Notes: generated from the sequence alone by a model not told the origin. Positions 24,828 through 33,947 are shown, counted from the first letter of the stretch. The stretch is 64,000 nt of DNA from an uncultured Robinsoniella sp. (GCA_900539655.1 UQCR01000001.1:193111-257110), one strand, 5' to 3'. A program made the numbers and translations.

Positions 24828-25097
24828 TACTTCAGCCGGACAGCAACAATGATGACTGGTTGATACTCTAGAGCGTGTCTTTACTTTTGACTTTATGAAT
24901 TACTAGTAAACTTACACAAATTTCTTGTTTGAATTTTGGCTTAGTTTCATAATTTACAATCTAGGAAAAAGCGTGTAAAATAAATTTAAGTAAATGAAAT
25001 CGATACCATATAATATTTCATAAATATATTGGGGATATTATATGGTAATTATTAAACATTATGTGAGATCGATAACACATGGAGGAGGAGTAAGGAA
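24828..25097. promoter_or_regulatory. scrA promoter and operators
   Basis: Promoter TTTACA (24953-24958), 17-base spacer, TAAAAT (24976-24981). One operator, TGAAATCGATACC, starts at 24995, about seven bases past the likely transcription start; a second, TGTGAGATCGATAACACA (25062-25079), lies just before the GGAGGAG ribosome binding site. Both are centred on ATCGAT. The rest of the gap shows nothing further apart from an AGAGCGTGT motif at 24870 resembling the end of the palindromic repeats. Confidence 0.7.
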
Positions 25098-26969
25098 ATG
25101 GATTACAGAAAAGTAGCCAGTGAGATTTACGAGAAGACCGGCGGCAAAGAGAATTTGATATCAGCTGCTCATTGTGCAACCAGGCTTCGTCTTGTCATAT
25201 CTGACAATGAAAAAGCCGATAAGGAAATGGTAGAAAATATAGAGGGGGTAAAAGGAGTTTTCTTTGCCCAGGGACAGATGCAGATTATTCTGGGAACGGG
25301 CGTGGTGAATAAAGTCTATGATGAGTTTATTCAGATTGCAGATATTTCAGAAAGCAGTAAAGAGGAACTTAAGCAGGTTGCAGCGTCTAAGGCTAATCCA
25401 TTACAGAGGCTGATTAAAACATTAGGGGACATTTTTGTTCCAATTATTCCGGCTATCGTTGCCAGTGGTTTCTTGATGGGCATTATGGAAGCGTTAAACT
25501 TTATGGTTGCCAATGGTTTCCTGGATATTAACACATCCGGCTCCATCTATGTATTTGCAAAGATCTTCAGCAACACAGCATATACATTTTTGCCGATTCT
25601 CATTGCATACAGTGCAGGTAAAGTGTTTGGTGCCAATCCTTTCCTGTCCGCAGTAATCGGCATGATCATGATCCATCCGGATCTGCAGAATGCCTGGACA
25701 GTAGCAACAGAAGGGGTACAGGCTACACAGAGCGTCTGGTTCGGACTTTACAGCGTAGATATGGTAGGGTATCAGGGGCATGTCATTCCGGTCATTATAT
25801 CCGTATGGGTACTGGCACAGATTGAAAAGAGACTTCATAAAATTGTGCCCGCCATGTTTGACCTGTTTGTAACACCTTTGGTCAGTGTATTTGTAACGGG
25901 ATATTTAACACTTTCTATTATAGGACCTGTATTTGTAACTGTGGAAAATGGGCTTCTGGACGCGGTACAGTGGCTTATAGCACTTCCTCTGGGAATTGGA
26001 AGTTTTATTATGGGAGGTGCCTATGCTACAACGGTGGTAGCCGGTGTACACCACATGTATACAATCATAGACCTTGGGCAGATTGCAAAATTTGGAATGA
26101 CTTTCTGGCTCCCGCTTGCTTCGGCAGCAAATATGGCACAGGGTGGTGCCGCACTGGCAGTAGCGTTAAAGACGAGAGATCTGAAAACAAAGGCTATGGC
26201 AGTTCCATCAGCGTTAAGTGCATTTATGGGAATTACAGAGCCTGCAATCTTTGGGGTAAACCTACGCTATGTGAAACCATTTATCATGGCATCCATAGGT
26301 GGTGCGTGCGGTGCCCTGTACGCATCTGTGGTTGGACTTGGGGCAACAGGGACGGGAGTGACCGGCATCTTTGGAATACTTTTATGCCTGAACCAGCCTG
26401 TGCATTACCTGATTATGATGTTAATCTCCGCCGGTACAGCATTTGTACTGACATGGTTGTTTGGGTATAAAAATAAGATCATTGAAGAGGCAAATGACAT
26501 TATATCAGACCCTGCTGATTATAAGAATGTATTTAGTCCGCTAAAAGGGAAAGTGATCCCCATATCCGAAGTAGAGGATGAAACATTTGCATCTGAAATG
26601 CTGGGAAAAGGTGTTGGAATTATACCAACCGGTAATCGGGTGGTTGCACCCTTTGACGGAACTGTGACAACCTTCTTTGAAACGAAGCATGCAATAGGGA
26701 TTACCAATCAAGCCGGACTGGAAATTTTAATTCATGTAGGGATCGATACTGTTAACCTGAAAGGAGAACACTTCCAGGCATATACAAAGGTAGATGAAGT
26801 TGTGAAGAAGGGAGATTTTCTTCTGGAGTTTGACCAAAAAGGTATTGAAGAAGCCGGATATGATTCTACGACAATGGTCATTGTCACAAACACTGATGAT
26901 TATGAAAATGTGAACTGTAAAACCGGACAGTTAACAGAAGAACTGGATGTAGTTATTGAAGTTTGCTAA
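25098..26969 (+). CDS. scrA: Sucrose-type PTS transporter EIIBCA
   Basis: 623 aa, three fused domains of the glucose/sucrose PTS superfamily. EIIB (about 1-85) has the phosphocysteine in SAAHCATRLRLV; EIIC (about 105-460) holds about ten membrane segments with PAIVASGFLMGIMEALNFM and GITEPAIFGVNLRY; EIIA (about 480-623) carries the phosphohistidine in LEILIHVGIDTVNLKG. It imports and phosphorylates the sugar to sugar-6-phosphate at the membrane. The adjacent sucrose-6-phosphate hydrolase and the regulator support sucrose as substrate; trehalose or another glucoside cannot be fully excluded. Confidence 0.88.
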   Translation: MDYRKVASEIYEKTGGKENLISAAHCATRLRLVISDNEKADKEMVENIEGVKGVFFAQGQMQIILGTGVVNKVYDEFIQIADISESSKEELKQVAASKANPLQRLIKTLGDIFVPIIPAIVASGFLMGIMEALNFMVANGFLDINTSGSIYVFAKIFSNTAYTFLPILIAYSAGKVFGANPFLSAVIGMIMIHPDLQNAWTVATEGVQATQSVWFGLYSVDMVGYQGHVIPVIISVWVLAQIEKRLHKIVPAMFDLFVTPLVSVFVTGYLTLSIIGPVFVTVENGLLDAVQWLIALPLGIGSFIMGGAYATTVVAGVHHMYTIIDLGQIAKFGMTFWLPLASAANMAQGGAALAVALKTRDLKTKAMAVPSALSAFMGITEPAIFGVNLRYVKPFIMASIGGACGALYASVVGLGATGTGVTGIFGILLCLNQPVHYLIMMLISAGTAFVLTWLFGYKNKIIEEANDIISDPADYKNVFSPLKGKVIPISEVEDETFASEMLGKGVGIIPTGNRVVAPFDGTVTTFFETKHAIGITNQAGLEILIHVGIDTVNLKGEHFQAYTKVDEVVKKGDFLLEFDQKGIEEAGYDSTTMVIVTNTDDYENVNCKTGQLTEELDVVIEVC

Positions 26970-26996
26970 TTTAGGAAATCAGAGGAGCGGCATATT

Positions 26997-28454
26997 ATGA
27001 ATGCGATGTACAGAGATTTGGTGAAGCTTGTGGGGGAAAAGGAGAGAAATGCCTGGATGAACTGGGAGAATGACCGGTGTCGTCCGGGATTTCATCTGAT
27101 GCCGGTAACTGGCTGGTTAAATGATCCCAATGGACTTTGCTTTTATAAAGGATACTATCACGTTTTTTTTCAATATTCTCCTTTTAATGCAAATGGCGGG
27201 GTGAAATTCTGGGGACATTACAGAAGTAATAATCTGACAGAGTGGGAGTATCTGGGAACTGCCATCTATGCGGACCAGCCTTATGATTGCCATGGAGTAT
27301 ACTCAGGGTCAGCATTTATAGAAGATGATACGATGTGTTTGTATTATACTGGCAATGTGAAACTCTTAGGTGACTATGACTATGTAAATAGTGGAAGGGA
27401 GTCCAATACTGTGCTTGCAGTCAGTAAAGACGGATTACACTTTGAAAATAAGCACTGCATTATGACCAATAGGGACTATCCGCCCGATTGCACCTGTCAT
27501 GTAAGGGATCCCAAGGTCTGGCGTGAGGGCGATCGTTATTATATGGTACAGGGCGCCAGAAAACGGGGAGATGATGCAGAAAATGATACGGGAGAAGTAT
27601 TGCTTTTTGAATCAGAAGATAGAGTGAACTGGCATTTTCAGAGCCGGATAACCAGTGAGGAAGCGTTTGGATATATGTGGGAATGCCCTGATTTCTTTCA
27701 GTTGGATGGTGTTAATATTCTTGTTGTCTGTCCCCAGGGGGCGGATTCAGAAGAAATGAGGTACCAGAATCTCTATCAATGCGGTTATTATACTGTAGAT
27801 CAAAAAATTACATCACAGTGCAGGTTGGGTGATTTTACAGAGCTGGATTATGGCTTTGATTTCTATGCTCCTCAGACGTTTCAGGATGAAAGCGGGAGGC
27901 GGATCATGATTGGCTGGGCAGGTATGCCGGATGCAGATTACGAAAATCCTACGGCGCAAAAAGAAAATTGGCAGCATTGTCTCACTGTACCCCGTGTGCT
28001 GGAATGGAAACACGGACAAATATGCCAAAGTCCCCCCGTGGAACTGCAGACACTTCGTGGGGAAAAAATAGCGGAAGAAATAGCAGGCAGTTTTGTGAAG
28101 AAAGAAATGTCCATGTATGAATTAGTGTTATTTGTGACTCAGGCATTTGAAATACGTATTGCGCAAGATTTGATGATCAATTATAATCCGAATGAGAGGA
28201 AGATAGTACTAAGGCTTATGGGAAGCCTCGCAGCAGGAAGGACCAGCAGAACGGTGCTTGTGGATAAGATGGAAAAGATCCATTTACTTGTGGATAACTC
28301 CATTCTTGAAATCTTTATTAATGATGGGGAAAAAGTTATGACTACCAGGTTTTATCCAAAAGAAATAGTCCATGAATTGGTGATCCATACGAATAAAGGG
28401 AATATTAATTTATGGAAGCTTAATAGAATGCAATTTCGGATGGGGGAAGTATAA
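26997..28454 (+). CDS. scrB: Sucrose-6-phosphate hydrolase (GH32)
   Basis: 485 aa. Cleaves sucrose-6-phosphate to glucose-6-phosphate and fructose in the cytoplasm. GH32 landmarks: the nucleophile Asp in TGWLNDPNGLCFYKGYYHVF, the RDPKVW stabiliser motif (CHVRDPKVWREGDRYY), and the acid/base Glu in MWECPDFFQLDG. A C-terminal beta-sandwich (about 370-485) follows. No signal peptide. Starts 28 bases after scrA with AGGAG upstream; an in-frame ATG at 27006 is possible but farther from the site. Confidence 0.92.
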   Translation: MNAMYRDLVKLVGEKERNAWMNWENDRCRPGFHLMPVTGWLNDPNGLCFYKGYYHVFFQYSPFNANGGVKFWGHYRSNNLTEWEYLGTAIYADQPYDCHGVYSGSAFIEDDTMCLYYTGNVKLLGDYDYVNSGRESNTVLAVSKDGLHFENKHCIMTNRDYPPDCTCHVRDPKVWREGDRYYMVQGARKRGDDAENDTGEVLLFESEDRVNWHFQSRITSEEAFGYMWECPDFFQLDGVNILVVCPQGADSEEMRYQNLYQCGYYTVDQKITSQCRLGDFTELDYGFDFYAPQTFQDESGRRIMIGWAGMPDADYENPTAQKENWQHCLTVPRVLEWKHGQICQSPPVELQTLRGEKIAEEIAGSFVKKEMSMYELVLFVTQAFEIRIAQDLMINYNPNERKIVLRLMGSLAAGRTSRTVLVDKMEKIHLLVDNSILEIFINDGEKVMTTRFYPKEIVHELVIHTNKGNINLWKLNRMQFRMGEV

Positions 28455-28491
28455 AGGCTTTATTTTGATGATACGAAAATTATAATAAGAG

Positions 28492-28675
28492 AAAAGGTAT
28501 ACGAGTAGAATTAATGGTTCTTTCTGAACTTTGGGTAATATGGGCTTTCTGAAATCCCAATAGGAGCGTTAAATCTGTAATGAATACAGACTTGACGCTC
28601 CTTTGCTATTTCTTGCCATAATTATATTATACCCAAAGATCAGAAAGAACCGAATTAATTGTTCGTATACCTTTT
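28492..28675. repeat. 184-bp MITE-like palindrome
   Basis: Terminal inverted repeats of about 50 bp. The left end begins AAAAGGTATACGA and the right end closes TCGTATACCTTTT; further in, GGTTCTTTCTGA and CTTTGGGTA pair with their complements on the right. The middle contains a second hairpin, AGGAGCGT to ACGCTCCT (28562-28602). No coding capacity. It lies between scrB and convergent genes and could double as a transcription stop through the inner stem. Confidence 0.75.
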
Positions 28676-28748
28676 CCAATAGGCTGTAATGCAATTAAAG
28701 GTGTGTTCACTTAATAAATAACTTTGTTCATCTGTCTATTTACAAACT

Positions 28749-29003
28749 TTATAGAGATCTGTGCAGCAGCAGATTTGCAATAGAATTTTTCCATGACTTA
28801 ATCCGGCTGCATGTACGTGGGGAAACAATCAGAAAAAATGCTGCTGTTAGTATTAGTCCCGCGCCCATTCCTGATATGAAGTGGATTAGTTCTTCCGGAA
28901 AAAATTCGAAATTTACTACTCGTATCAGATTTGCTGCCAGAATAAACATAGATCCGATACAGAGTAATTTCATTTTAGAGCTATCATTTCTCATTTCCAT
29001 CAC
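28749..29003 (-). CDS. Small membrane protein
   Basis: 84 aa. Two hydrophobic helices (about residues 12-30 and 41-63) separated by a short loop containing FFPEELIHFISGMGAG, then a basic C-terminal tail. No family recognised. It lies 30 bases downstream of the next membrane protein gene in the same direction and likely belongs to the XRE operon. A glycine-rich GMGAGLI segment resembles GMGTGLIFG in the neighbour, so the two may be related partial copies. Confidence 0.6.
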   Translation of the reverse strand: MMEMRNDSSKMKLLCIGSMFILAANLIRVVNFEFFPEELIHFISGMGAGLILTAAFFLIVSPRTCSRIKSWKNSIANLLLHRSL

Positions 29004-29033
29004 CTTCCAAATATATTTATTTTAGAAAAACTA

Positions 29034-29513
29034 TTAGTATTTGCGCTGGTAATAAAATTTTGTAATCACCAGGAGAAGCATAAATGCCATGGCGGTACAC
29101 AGGAGTGTTTTAAAAATGATCAGGTTAAAGAAACTGGAAATTAACATAGCCAGATAGATCAATACGAGTAAAATAAGTAATGCTGATTGCACAGCTTTCT
29201 GGGCAATTGCCTGATTACGCTCATCCTGTTCTTTCAGTCTTGCGGTATGAACTTTCTTGGTGTCTTTTAAAGTGAAACGTATTTTAATAATTAAAAGTAT
29301 TCCACCAAAAATTAATCCGGTACCCATCCCGCAATAAAGTCCATTGGTGTAGTCAGAAAGATAGGCATGGTCACCTGATGAAAAGTAAAGTGAGCTTAAG
29401 ATCGTTATGATGCCAAGGGCGATTAAAATAAAAAAGTATCCGGTACGTTTTTTTAGGATGTTGGCAAATTCCTGATCATTTGCAGCAGTTGGTGTTAAGG
29501 TTTTCATTAACAT
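29034..29513 (-). CDS. Four-TM membrane protein of unknown function
   Basis: 159 aa. Hydrophobic segments at about 27-47, 60-82, 110-130 and 133-152; a charged loop TLKDTKKVHTARLKEQDERN between the second and third. It overlaps the upstream XRE regulator gene by seven bases, so the pair is translationally coupled. Such XRE plus DUF-type membrane protein pairs are common in Firmicutes and often relate to stress or envelope sensing, but no function can be assigned here. Confidence 0.7.
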   Translation of the reverse strand: MLMKTLTPTAANDQEFANILKKRTGYFFILIALGIITILSSLYFSSGDHAYLSDYTNGLYCGMGTGLIFGGILLIIKIRFTLKDTKKVHTARLKEQDERNQAIAQKAVQSALLILLVLIYLAMLISSFFNLIIFKTLLCTAMAFMLLLVITKFYYQRKY

Positions 29514-29719
29514 ATATTTTCCTCCTCCAGGTCAAAAATAAAAATATCTTCTATGGTTAAATGAAAGTACTGGGCAATTTTGTGAGCCAGAACCAGGGAT
29601 GATTTGTATTTCCCGTTTTCCAGGGAAATTATGGTCTGACGGGTGACATCTACCGCATCAGCCAATTCACTTTGGGTAATACGTCTTTCTTTTCGAAGTA
29701 TTTGTATGCGATTTTGCAA
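29507..29719 (-). CDS. XRE family transcriptional regulator
   Basis: 70 aa, single-domain Cro/CI-type helix-turn-helix: RIQILRKERRITQSELADAV and VTRQTIISLENGKYKSSLVL, then IAQYFHLTIEDIFIF. Very short members of this type (YozG/YvaO-like) control a neighbouring membrane protein. Its promoter at 29840-29868 reads into it. Confidence 0.88.
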   Translation of the reverse strand: MQNRIQILRKERRITQSELADAVDVTRQTIISLENGKYKSSLVLAHKIAQYFHLTIEDIFIFDLEEENIC

Positions 29720-29839
29720 CCATTCACTTCCTTTCCGGGTGCAGTCTTTAATTATTGATATTGTTCCTGTACCTTTATTGTTACTTATAATTCCAGGAAT
29801 GGCAAACCCACTTAAATGTATAGTTAACTTTACAATAAA

Positions 29840-29868
29840 AGTATAGTACGCTTTACATGAAATGTCAA
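29840..29868 (-). promoter_or_regulatory. Promoter of the XRE operon
   Basis: On the minus strand, a perfect TTGACA (29868-29863), a 17-base spacer and TATACT (29845-29840). CTTTAC is repeated on both sides of the -10 box and might be an operator, but this is weak. Confidence 0.7.
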
Positions 29869-29875
29869 GTGTATT

Positions 29876-30502
29876 TTACTTTTTGTTTTTGCTGACAAGT
29901 TTGTCAAAGCAATCGAGCCACGTCTGGGCAAGCATTTCATGGCCTTTTTCAGTGAGATGAATGCCATCTATTGTAATTTCACGGTATCCATGATTTGCAG
30001 CGTATTCATTTAACCAGTCGTGAAGGAGTATGCATGGAAGGTTATTTGCCGCAGCGGTTTTTTGAATGTATGCCTGAGCTTTTAGAATTTCAGGTATCCA
30101 GAAGAAATATTCCTGAGGGTATGGGAAGATAAAAGGTGCCATGCAGATAATGTGCGCACTAGTTTGTTGCTGAATACGTTGGATTAATTGTGTATAGTTA
30201 TTTAAAAAATTCTGCTTTTCAAGAGAGGCCTTTGTATTCATAGATATGCCTACATCATTACTGCCCACCAGTATACTTACGAAATCAGGTTCCTGTAAAA
30301 TGCAGTCCTGTTCCAGTGTCCGAAGCAGGGAAGGGACGGTGAAACCATCATGTCCTTTATTAATAATTTGATATGAGAGAGCGCGGGTTTTCAATACGTC
30401 AGCAATGACATGCACGTATCCTTCGCCCAGCCCCTTTGTATGAGGATTCCAGTTGCGGTTTGCATCTGTGATACTGTCGCCTAGAAATAAAATTTTCTGC
30501 AT
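29876..30502 (-). CDS. SGNH/GDSL-type hydrolase
   Basis: 208 aa, cytoplasmic (no signal peptide). Block I ILFLGDSITDANRNW contains the nucleophile Ser; block III VSILVGSNDVGIS supplies the oxyanion Asn; block V IDGIHLTEKGHEML gives the Asp-x-x-His pair. These enzymes deacylate lipids, sugars or peptidoglycan fragments; the substrate is unknown. It stands alone on the minus strand, tail-to-tail with no gene and starting 240 bases before the C39 cluster. Confidence 0.88.
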   Translation of the reverse strand: MQKILFLGDSITDANRNWNPHTKGLGEGYVHVIADVLKTRALSYQIINKGHDGFTVPSLLRTLEQDCILQEPDFVSILVGSNDVGISMNTKASLEKQNFLNNYTQLIQRIQQQTSAHIICMAPFIFPYPQEYFFWIPEILKAQAYIQKTAAANNLPCILLHDWLNEYAANHGYREITIDGIHLTEKGHEMLAQTWLDCFDKLVSKNKK

Positions 30503-30680
30503 AATTTCTCCATTGAATAAAAATCTTTTTAGATTTATTATGCATCAGGTTGCTACAGGGGGCAAGAGATGATGTGAAAAATATGCTGTTTGTTTCCTGT
30601 AAAATCGACTTTATTCTCTATATAGGAGCAAAAATAGGGGAAAAGGAATGATAGAAAAAGAACATTTCGGGAATAGTAGC

Positions 30681-30709
30681 TTGCAAAAAGACAGAAGGCA
30701 TTATAAAAT
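30681..30709 (+). promoter_or_regulatory. Promoter of the first C39 gene
   Basis: TTGCAA at 30681-30686, 17-base spacer, TAAAAT at 30704-30709. Confidence 0.6.
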
Positions 30710-30743
30710 AGAGGGATGTAAATGAGAATAGGAGAATCTGCCG

Positions 30744-32015
30744 ATGAAGAAGAAATGGGCTGCCTGCGCAGTACTCCTGGTGGTGATGGCTGTTAGTATT
30801 CCTATCAGCGCCAAATCTCTTGGAGAAAACAAGCAGGATAGTACGGACCAGATTCTAAATGGCCTTAAAGAAAAGGCGAAAGATAATCTGGGCTGGCTGG
30901 ACCTAAACCAGTGGATGAAACAAAACTCAGAAGATAATCAACTGAATACAGAATCTCTGACCGAGTCGCAGACAGAGACACAGAGAGAAACACAAACAGA
31001 AACACAGATTAATGAGAAACATAGTGAAAGTAATATACCTCCATTTGACCTGAATGGATATTTAATTAAAAATGAAGTGACTGAAGATTATTATGTGGAT
31101 ATCAAAGGGAAACGCGTAAAAAATATGTGGGTACTGCAGGGGGGCGAAGAAGTCTTTCTGGGAGCAGATGGAAACGCTATTGAGGAGTTTTCCAAAGGCT
31201 GGTATGAGATAGATAAAAAGTGGTATTACTACACGGATGAGGGAATCCTGGCAACTGGCTGGTTTACAGTGGACGGAAAAAAATACTATGTGAATAAAAC
31301 TACTCAGCAGAGGCTTAGCGGCTGGTATGTGATAGACGATAAGACATATTATTTTGATCCTGAAACGGGGGTAATGGCTATGAATCAGTGGGTTGGTGAA
31401 AAATATGTAGGTCCGGATGGGACGGTAACAAAAAAATTGCCTTCAAGTGCAGCGATAACAATGAAGAATATTCTTCAGAAGCCGGAACTTCCTACGGGAT
31501 GTGAATCGGTTGCACTGGCGATGGTATTACAATTTTATGATTTTCCGGTGAAGAAAACGACAATAGCAGATCAATACCTGGATTACAGTTCTGACAATTT
31601 TGTTTCTTCCTTCGTTGGGAATCCGAGATCTGCAAATGGTGCGGGCTGTTATGCGCCTGCGATTACAAAAGCGGCTAACAAATATCTGGAAGAGAAGGAG
31701 TCAGAGCTGCGTGCGGAGGATATATCAGGAACAGCATTGGAAGACCTGTATCCTTACATCGAGTCAGGACAGCCGGTATTGGTATGGAACACCATGTATA
31801 TGCAGCAGCCTGAATTTACCGGTGCTACATATACAGAGAACGGAAAGACTTACCGCTGGTACAGGAAAGAGCATTGTGTGGTTCTGTGCGGCTATGATAA
31901 AGAAAAGGGGACCGTTACTGTAAATGATCCGTTAGACGGAATTATTGAACGCGATGCGGCAGATTTTGAGGCGATCTATGACCTGACCGGGCAGATGGCG
32001 GTATTGATTCGGTAA
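30744..32015 (+). CDS. Secreted C39-like cysteine peptidase with cell-wall binding repeats (copy 1)
   Basis: 423 aa. Signal peptide 1-23 (KKKWAACAVLLVVMAVSIPI). A Thr/Glu/Gln-rich linker at 68-95. Aromatic wall-binding repeats at about 140-230 (GWYEIDKKWYYYTDEGILAT, GWFTVDGKKYYVN, GWYVIDDKTYYFD), the type seen in choline-binding and glucan-binding proteins. C-terminal C39-like peptidase domain at 240-423 with a likely triad Cys253 (LPTGCESVAL), His377 (EHCVVLCGYD) and Asp395 (VNDPLDG). Expected outside the cell, attached to the wall. No ABC transporter or bacteriocin lies nearby, so leader-peptide processing as in classical C39 is not indicated. The following gene is a paralogue. Confidence 0.85.
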   Translation: MKKKWAACAVLLVVMAVSIPISAKSLGENKQDSTDQILNGLKEKAKDNLGWLDLNQWMKQNSEDNQLNTESLTESQTETQRETQTETQINEKHSESNIPPFDLNGYLIKNEVTEDYYVDIKGKRVKNMWVLQGGEEVFLGADGNAIEEFSKGWYEIDKKWYYYTDEGILATGWFTVDGKKYYVNKTTQQRLSGWYVIDDKTYYFDPETGVMAMNQWVGEKYVGPDGTVTKKLPSSAAITMKNILQKPELPTGCESVALAMVLQFYDFPVKKTTIADQYLDYSSDNFVSSFVGNPRSANGAGCYAPAITKAANKYLEEKESELRAEDISGTALEDLYPYIESGQPVLVWNTMYMQQPEFTGATYTENGKTYRWYRKEHCVVLCGYDKEKGTVTVNDPLDGIIERDAADFEAIYDLTGQMAVLIR

Positions 32016-32032
32016 TAGTGCCGTTTATATTC

Positions 32033-32061
32033 TTGTAATCCAGATATAAGGGCGATATAAT
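32033..32061 (+). promoter_or_regulatory. Promoter of the second C39 gene
   Basis: TTGTAA at 32033-32038, 17-base spacer, perfect TATAAT at 32056-32061. The paralogues are thus probably expressed separately. Confidence 0.65.
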
Positions 32062-32100
32062 AATACGAAAAGAGAAAATGAAACAGGGGGAAATTCACAA

Positions 32101-33180
32101 ATGAAAAAGAGACCGGCAATGCTGCTGATATTAATGTTTCTGTTATTATGCCTGCCAATTACTGCAGATGCAGGATGGAAGAAGACATCCCAGGGAACAT
32201 ACCGCTATTATGGAACAAATGGAAAGCTGATGAAAAACCGTTGGATTGGTAATTACTATGTGGATAAGAAGGGAAACCGGGTTACAGATCAGTGGATTGG
32301 AGAAGGCAGCAAGCGGTATTTTGTTGGCAGAGATGGGAAATGGATTCCAAATTTCAAGGGTGGATGGCAGCAGATTAAAGGAAAATGGTATTATTATAAG
32401 AAATCAGGTGTTACGAAAAAGAGCTGGTTTACGGTTAAGGGCAATAAATATTATGCAAATAAAAAAACTGGGGCACGTTATACCGGATGGCATACAATTG
32501 ATGGGAAAAAATATTATTTTAATTCCAAAACAGGTATAATGACAGCGAAAAAATGGGTCGGAGACAGCTATGTAAATGCTAAAGGAATTGTAACGAAGAC
32601 CCGTGCGGTATCCTATGAAATAAAAATGGATGCAATTCTGCAAAACCCGGAACTTCCTACGGGATGTGAATCTGTTGCACTGACAAACGTTTTAAATTAT
32701 TATAAATTTCCACTGAAGAAGACAACTATTGCAGACAATTACCTGGAATATAGTTCCTATAATTTCGTTTCTGCGTATATCGGAGATCCAAGATCCTATG
32801 ACGGGGCAGGATGTTATGCTCCCGCTATCACGAATGCAGCCAATAAATTCCTGAGAGAAAAACGTTCCGGACTGACGGCAGTTGATCTTACAGGAACTTC
32901 ATTATCAAAGCTGTATAAATATGTAGAAGCGGGTAATCCGGTGATTGTATGGAACACAATGTATATGATGCAGCCTGTATATACGGATCTGACGTACTAT
33001 GAAAACGGAAGGACTTATCGGTGGTTTGGCAGAGAACATTGTGTTGTACTGTGCGGATATGATAAAGAACAAGGTACGGTTCTAATCAATGATCCATTAG
33101 ATGGGATTGTAGTTCGAAATGCAAAGGATTTTGAAAGTCTGTATAATCAGATGGGAAAAATGGCAGTGTTGATACGATAA
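32101..33180 (+). CDS. Secreted C39-like cysteine peptidase with cell-wall binding repeats (copy 2)
   Basis: 359 aa paralogue of the gene before it, without the Thr/Glu linker. Signal peptide 1-24. Wall-binding repeats at about 25-160 (WKKTSQGTYRYYGTNGKLMK, GWQQIKGKWYYYKKSG, GWHTIDGKKYYFNSKTG). C39-like domain at 170-359 with Cys189, His313 and Asp331 in the same motifs as copy 1. The repeat half is richer in Lys and Arg than copy 1, which could alter the wall ligand. The paralogues are nearly superimposable in the catalytic half, which points to a local duplication. Confidence 0.85.
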   Translation: MKKRPAMLLILMFLLLCLPITADAGWKKTSQGTYRYYGTNGKLMKNRWIGNYYVDKKGNRVTDQWIGEGSKRYFVGRDGKWIPNFKGGWQQIKGKWYYYKKSGVTKKSWFTVKGNKYYANKKTGARYTGWHTIDGKKYYFNSKTGIMTAKKWVGDSYVNAKGIVTKTRAVSYEIKMDAILQNPELPTGCESVALTNVLNYYKFPLKKTTIADNYLEYSSYNFVSAYIGDPRSYDGAGCYAPAITNAANKFLREKRSGLTAVDLTGTSLSKLYKYVEAGNPVIVWNTMYMMQPVYTDLTYYENGRTYRWFGREHCVVLCGYDKEQGTVLINDPLDGIVVRNAKDFESLYNQMGKMAVLIR

Positions 33181-33220
33181 AAAAGGGGCATAAGTGCGAA
33201 GAGAAAGGAATGGAAAGTAT

Positions 33221-33883
33221 ATGATGATAAGAAAAAATCTAAAAAAAGTGATAGTTTCAGTCATGACTATTACGTTCATGTTAGTGGCATCTAATTCATT
33301 AACAGGCTGTGCATTAAATAAGTCTTCACCTGAATCTAAGCAAACAGATATTACAAAGACATCTATTACTGAAGAAATATCATCCAAAAAAGAAACCATT
33401 GAATCCACACAAAATTCAGAGTCCCAAAATCATGTGGAGACACAGGAGAGTCAAACTGATACAGACAATGTATTAAAGGAATCAACTGAGGTTAAATCGA
33501 AGGTTCAATTATATGACATAAATTATTTTGATGAATCTATATTAGGATTTGATGAAAATAATATAAAAAACGGTCAATATATTGCTGAAGATTATTATGA
33601 ACTTGTCATTACCAATGTCACAGATACAAAGTTTGATTTTACTATTTTTAAAGTAAATGCAAGCACGGGAGCAGGAGAGGAGGCATTTCCAACTAACACA
33701 GCAACTTTTACAGGTGATGGAACGACGGCAGCTTTTAGTGGGAATGAAAACTCGCTTTCATTTTCATTTCCGGATGACAGATCTTCATTTCCTGTTGTTA
33801 CAAGCATTAAAGTATCGGGTTTCAGTCCGATTGAAGGAATTACATTTACCAATAACGGTATCCCAGGATATGAATTTAGTTAA
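33221..33883 (+). CDS. Putative lipoprotein
   Basis: 220 aa. N-terminal Lys/Arg then a hydrophobic stretch and the lipobox SLTGC, so it is probably lipid-anchored outside the membrane. A Ser/Thr/Glu-rich linker (about 40-100: TESTQNSESQNHVETQES and similar) is like the linker in C39 copy 1. The C-terminal 110 residues form a beta-rich domain of unknown family. Start: the frame opens at GTG 33194, but GGAAAG just before ATG 33221 is better; ATG 33224 is equally possible. It follows copy 2 by 40 bases and probably shares its transcript. A terminator follows. Confidence 0.7.
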   Translation: MMIRKNLKKVIVSVMTITFMLVASNSLTGCALNKSSPESKQTDITKTSITEEISSKKETIESTQNSESQNHVETQESQTDTDNVLKESTEVKSKVQLYDINYFDESILGFDENNIKNGQYIAEDYYELVITNVTDTKFDFTIFKVNASTGAGEEAFPTNTATFTGDGTTAAFSGNENSLSFSFPDDRSSFPVVTSIKVSGFSPIEGITFTNNGIPGYEFS

Positions 33884-33897
33884 TGAAGTTGTCTATA

Positions 33898-33947
33898 TAA
33901 TAGGTCGGAACGGTCTGATAAGGAAAAACAGCCGTTCCGGCTTATTT
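33898..33947 (+). terminator. Terminator between the lipoprotein gene and pyrC
   Basis: AATAGGTCGGAACGG pairs with CCGTTCCGGCTTATT across an 18-base loop, followed by a T-rich tract. With a T-rich stretch on one side only, it mainly serves the plus strand. Confidence 0.75.

Noticed and set aside
24870..24890. Further copy of the palindromic repeat near AGAGCGTGT
   Set aside because: Only nine bases match and no inverted partner is found nearby.
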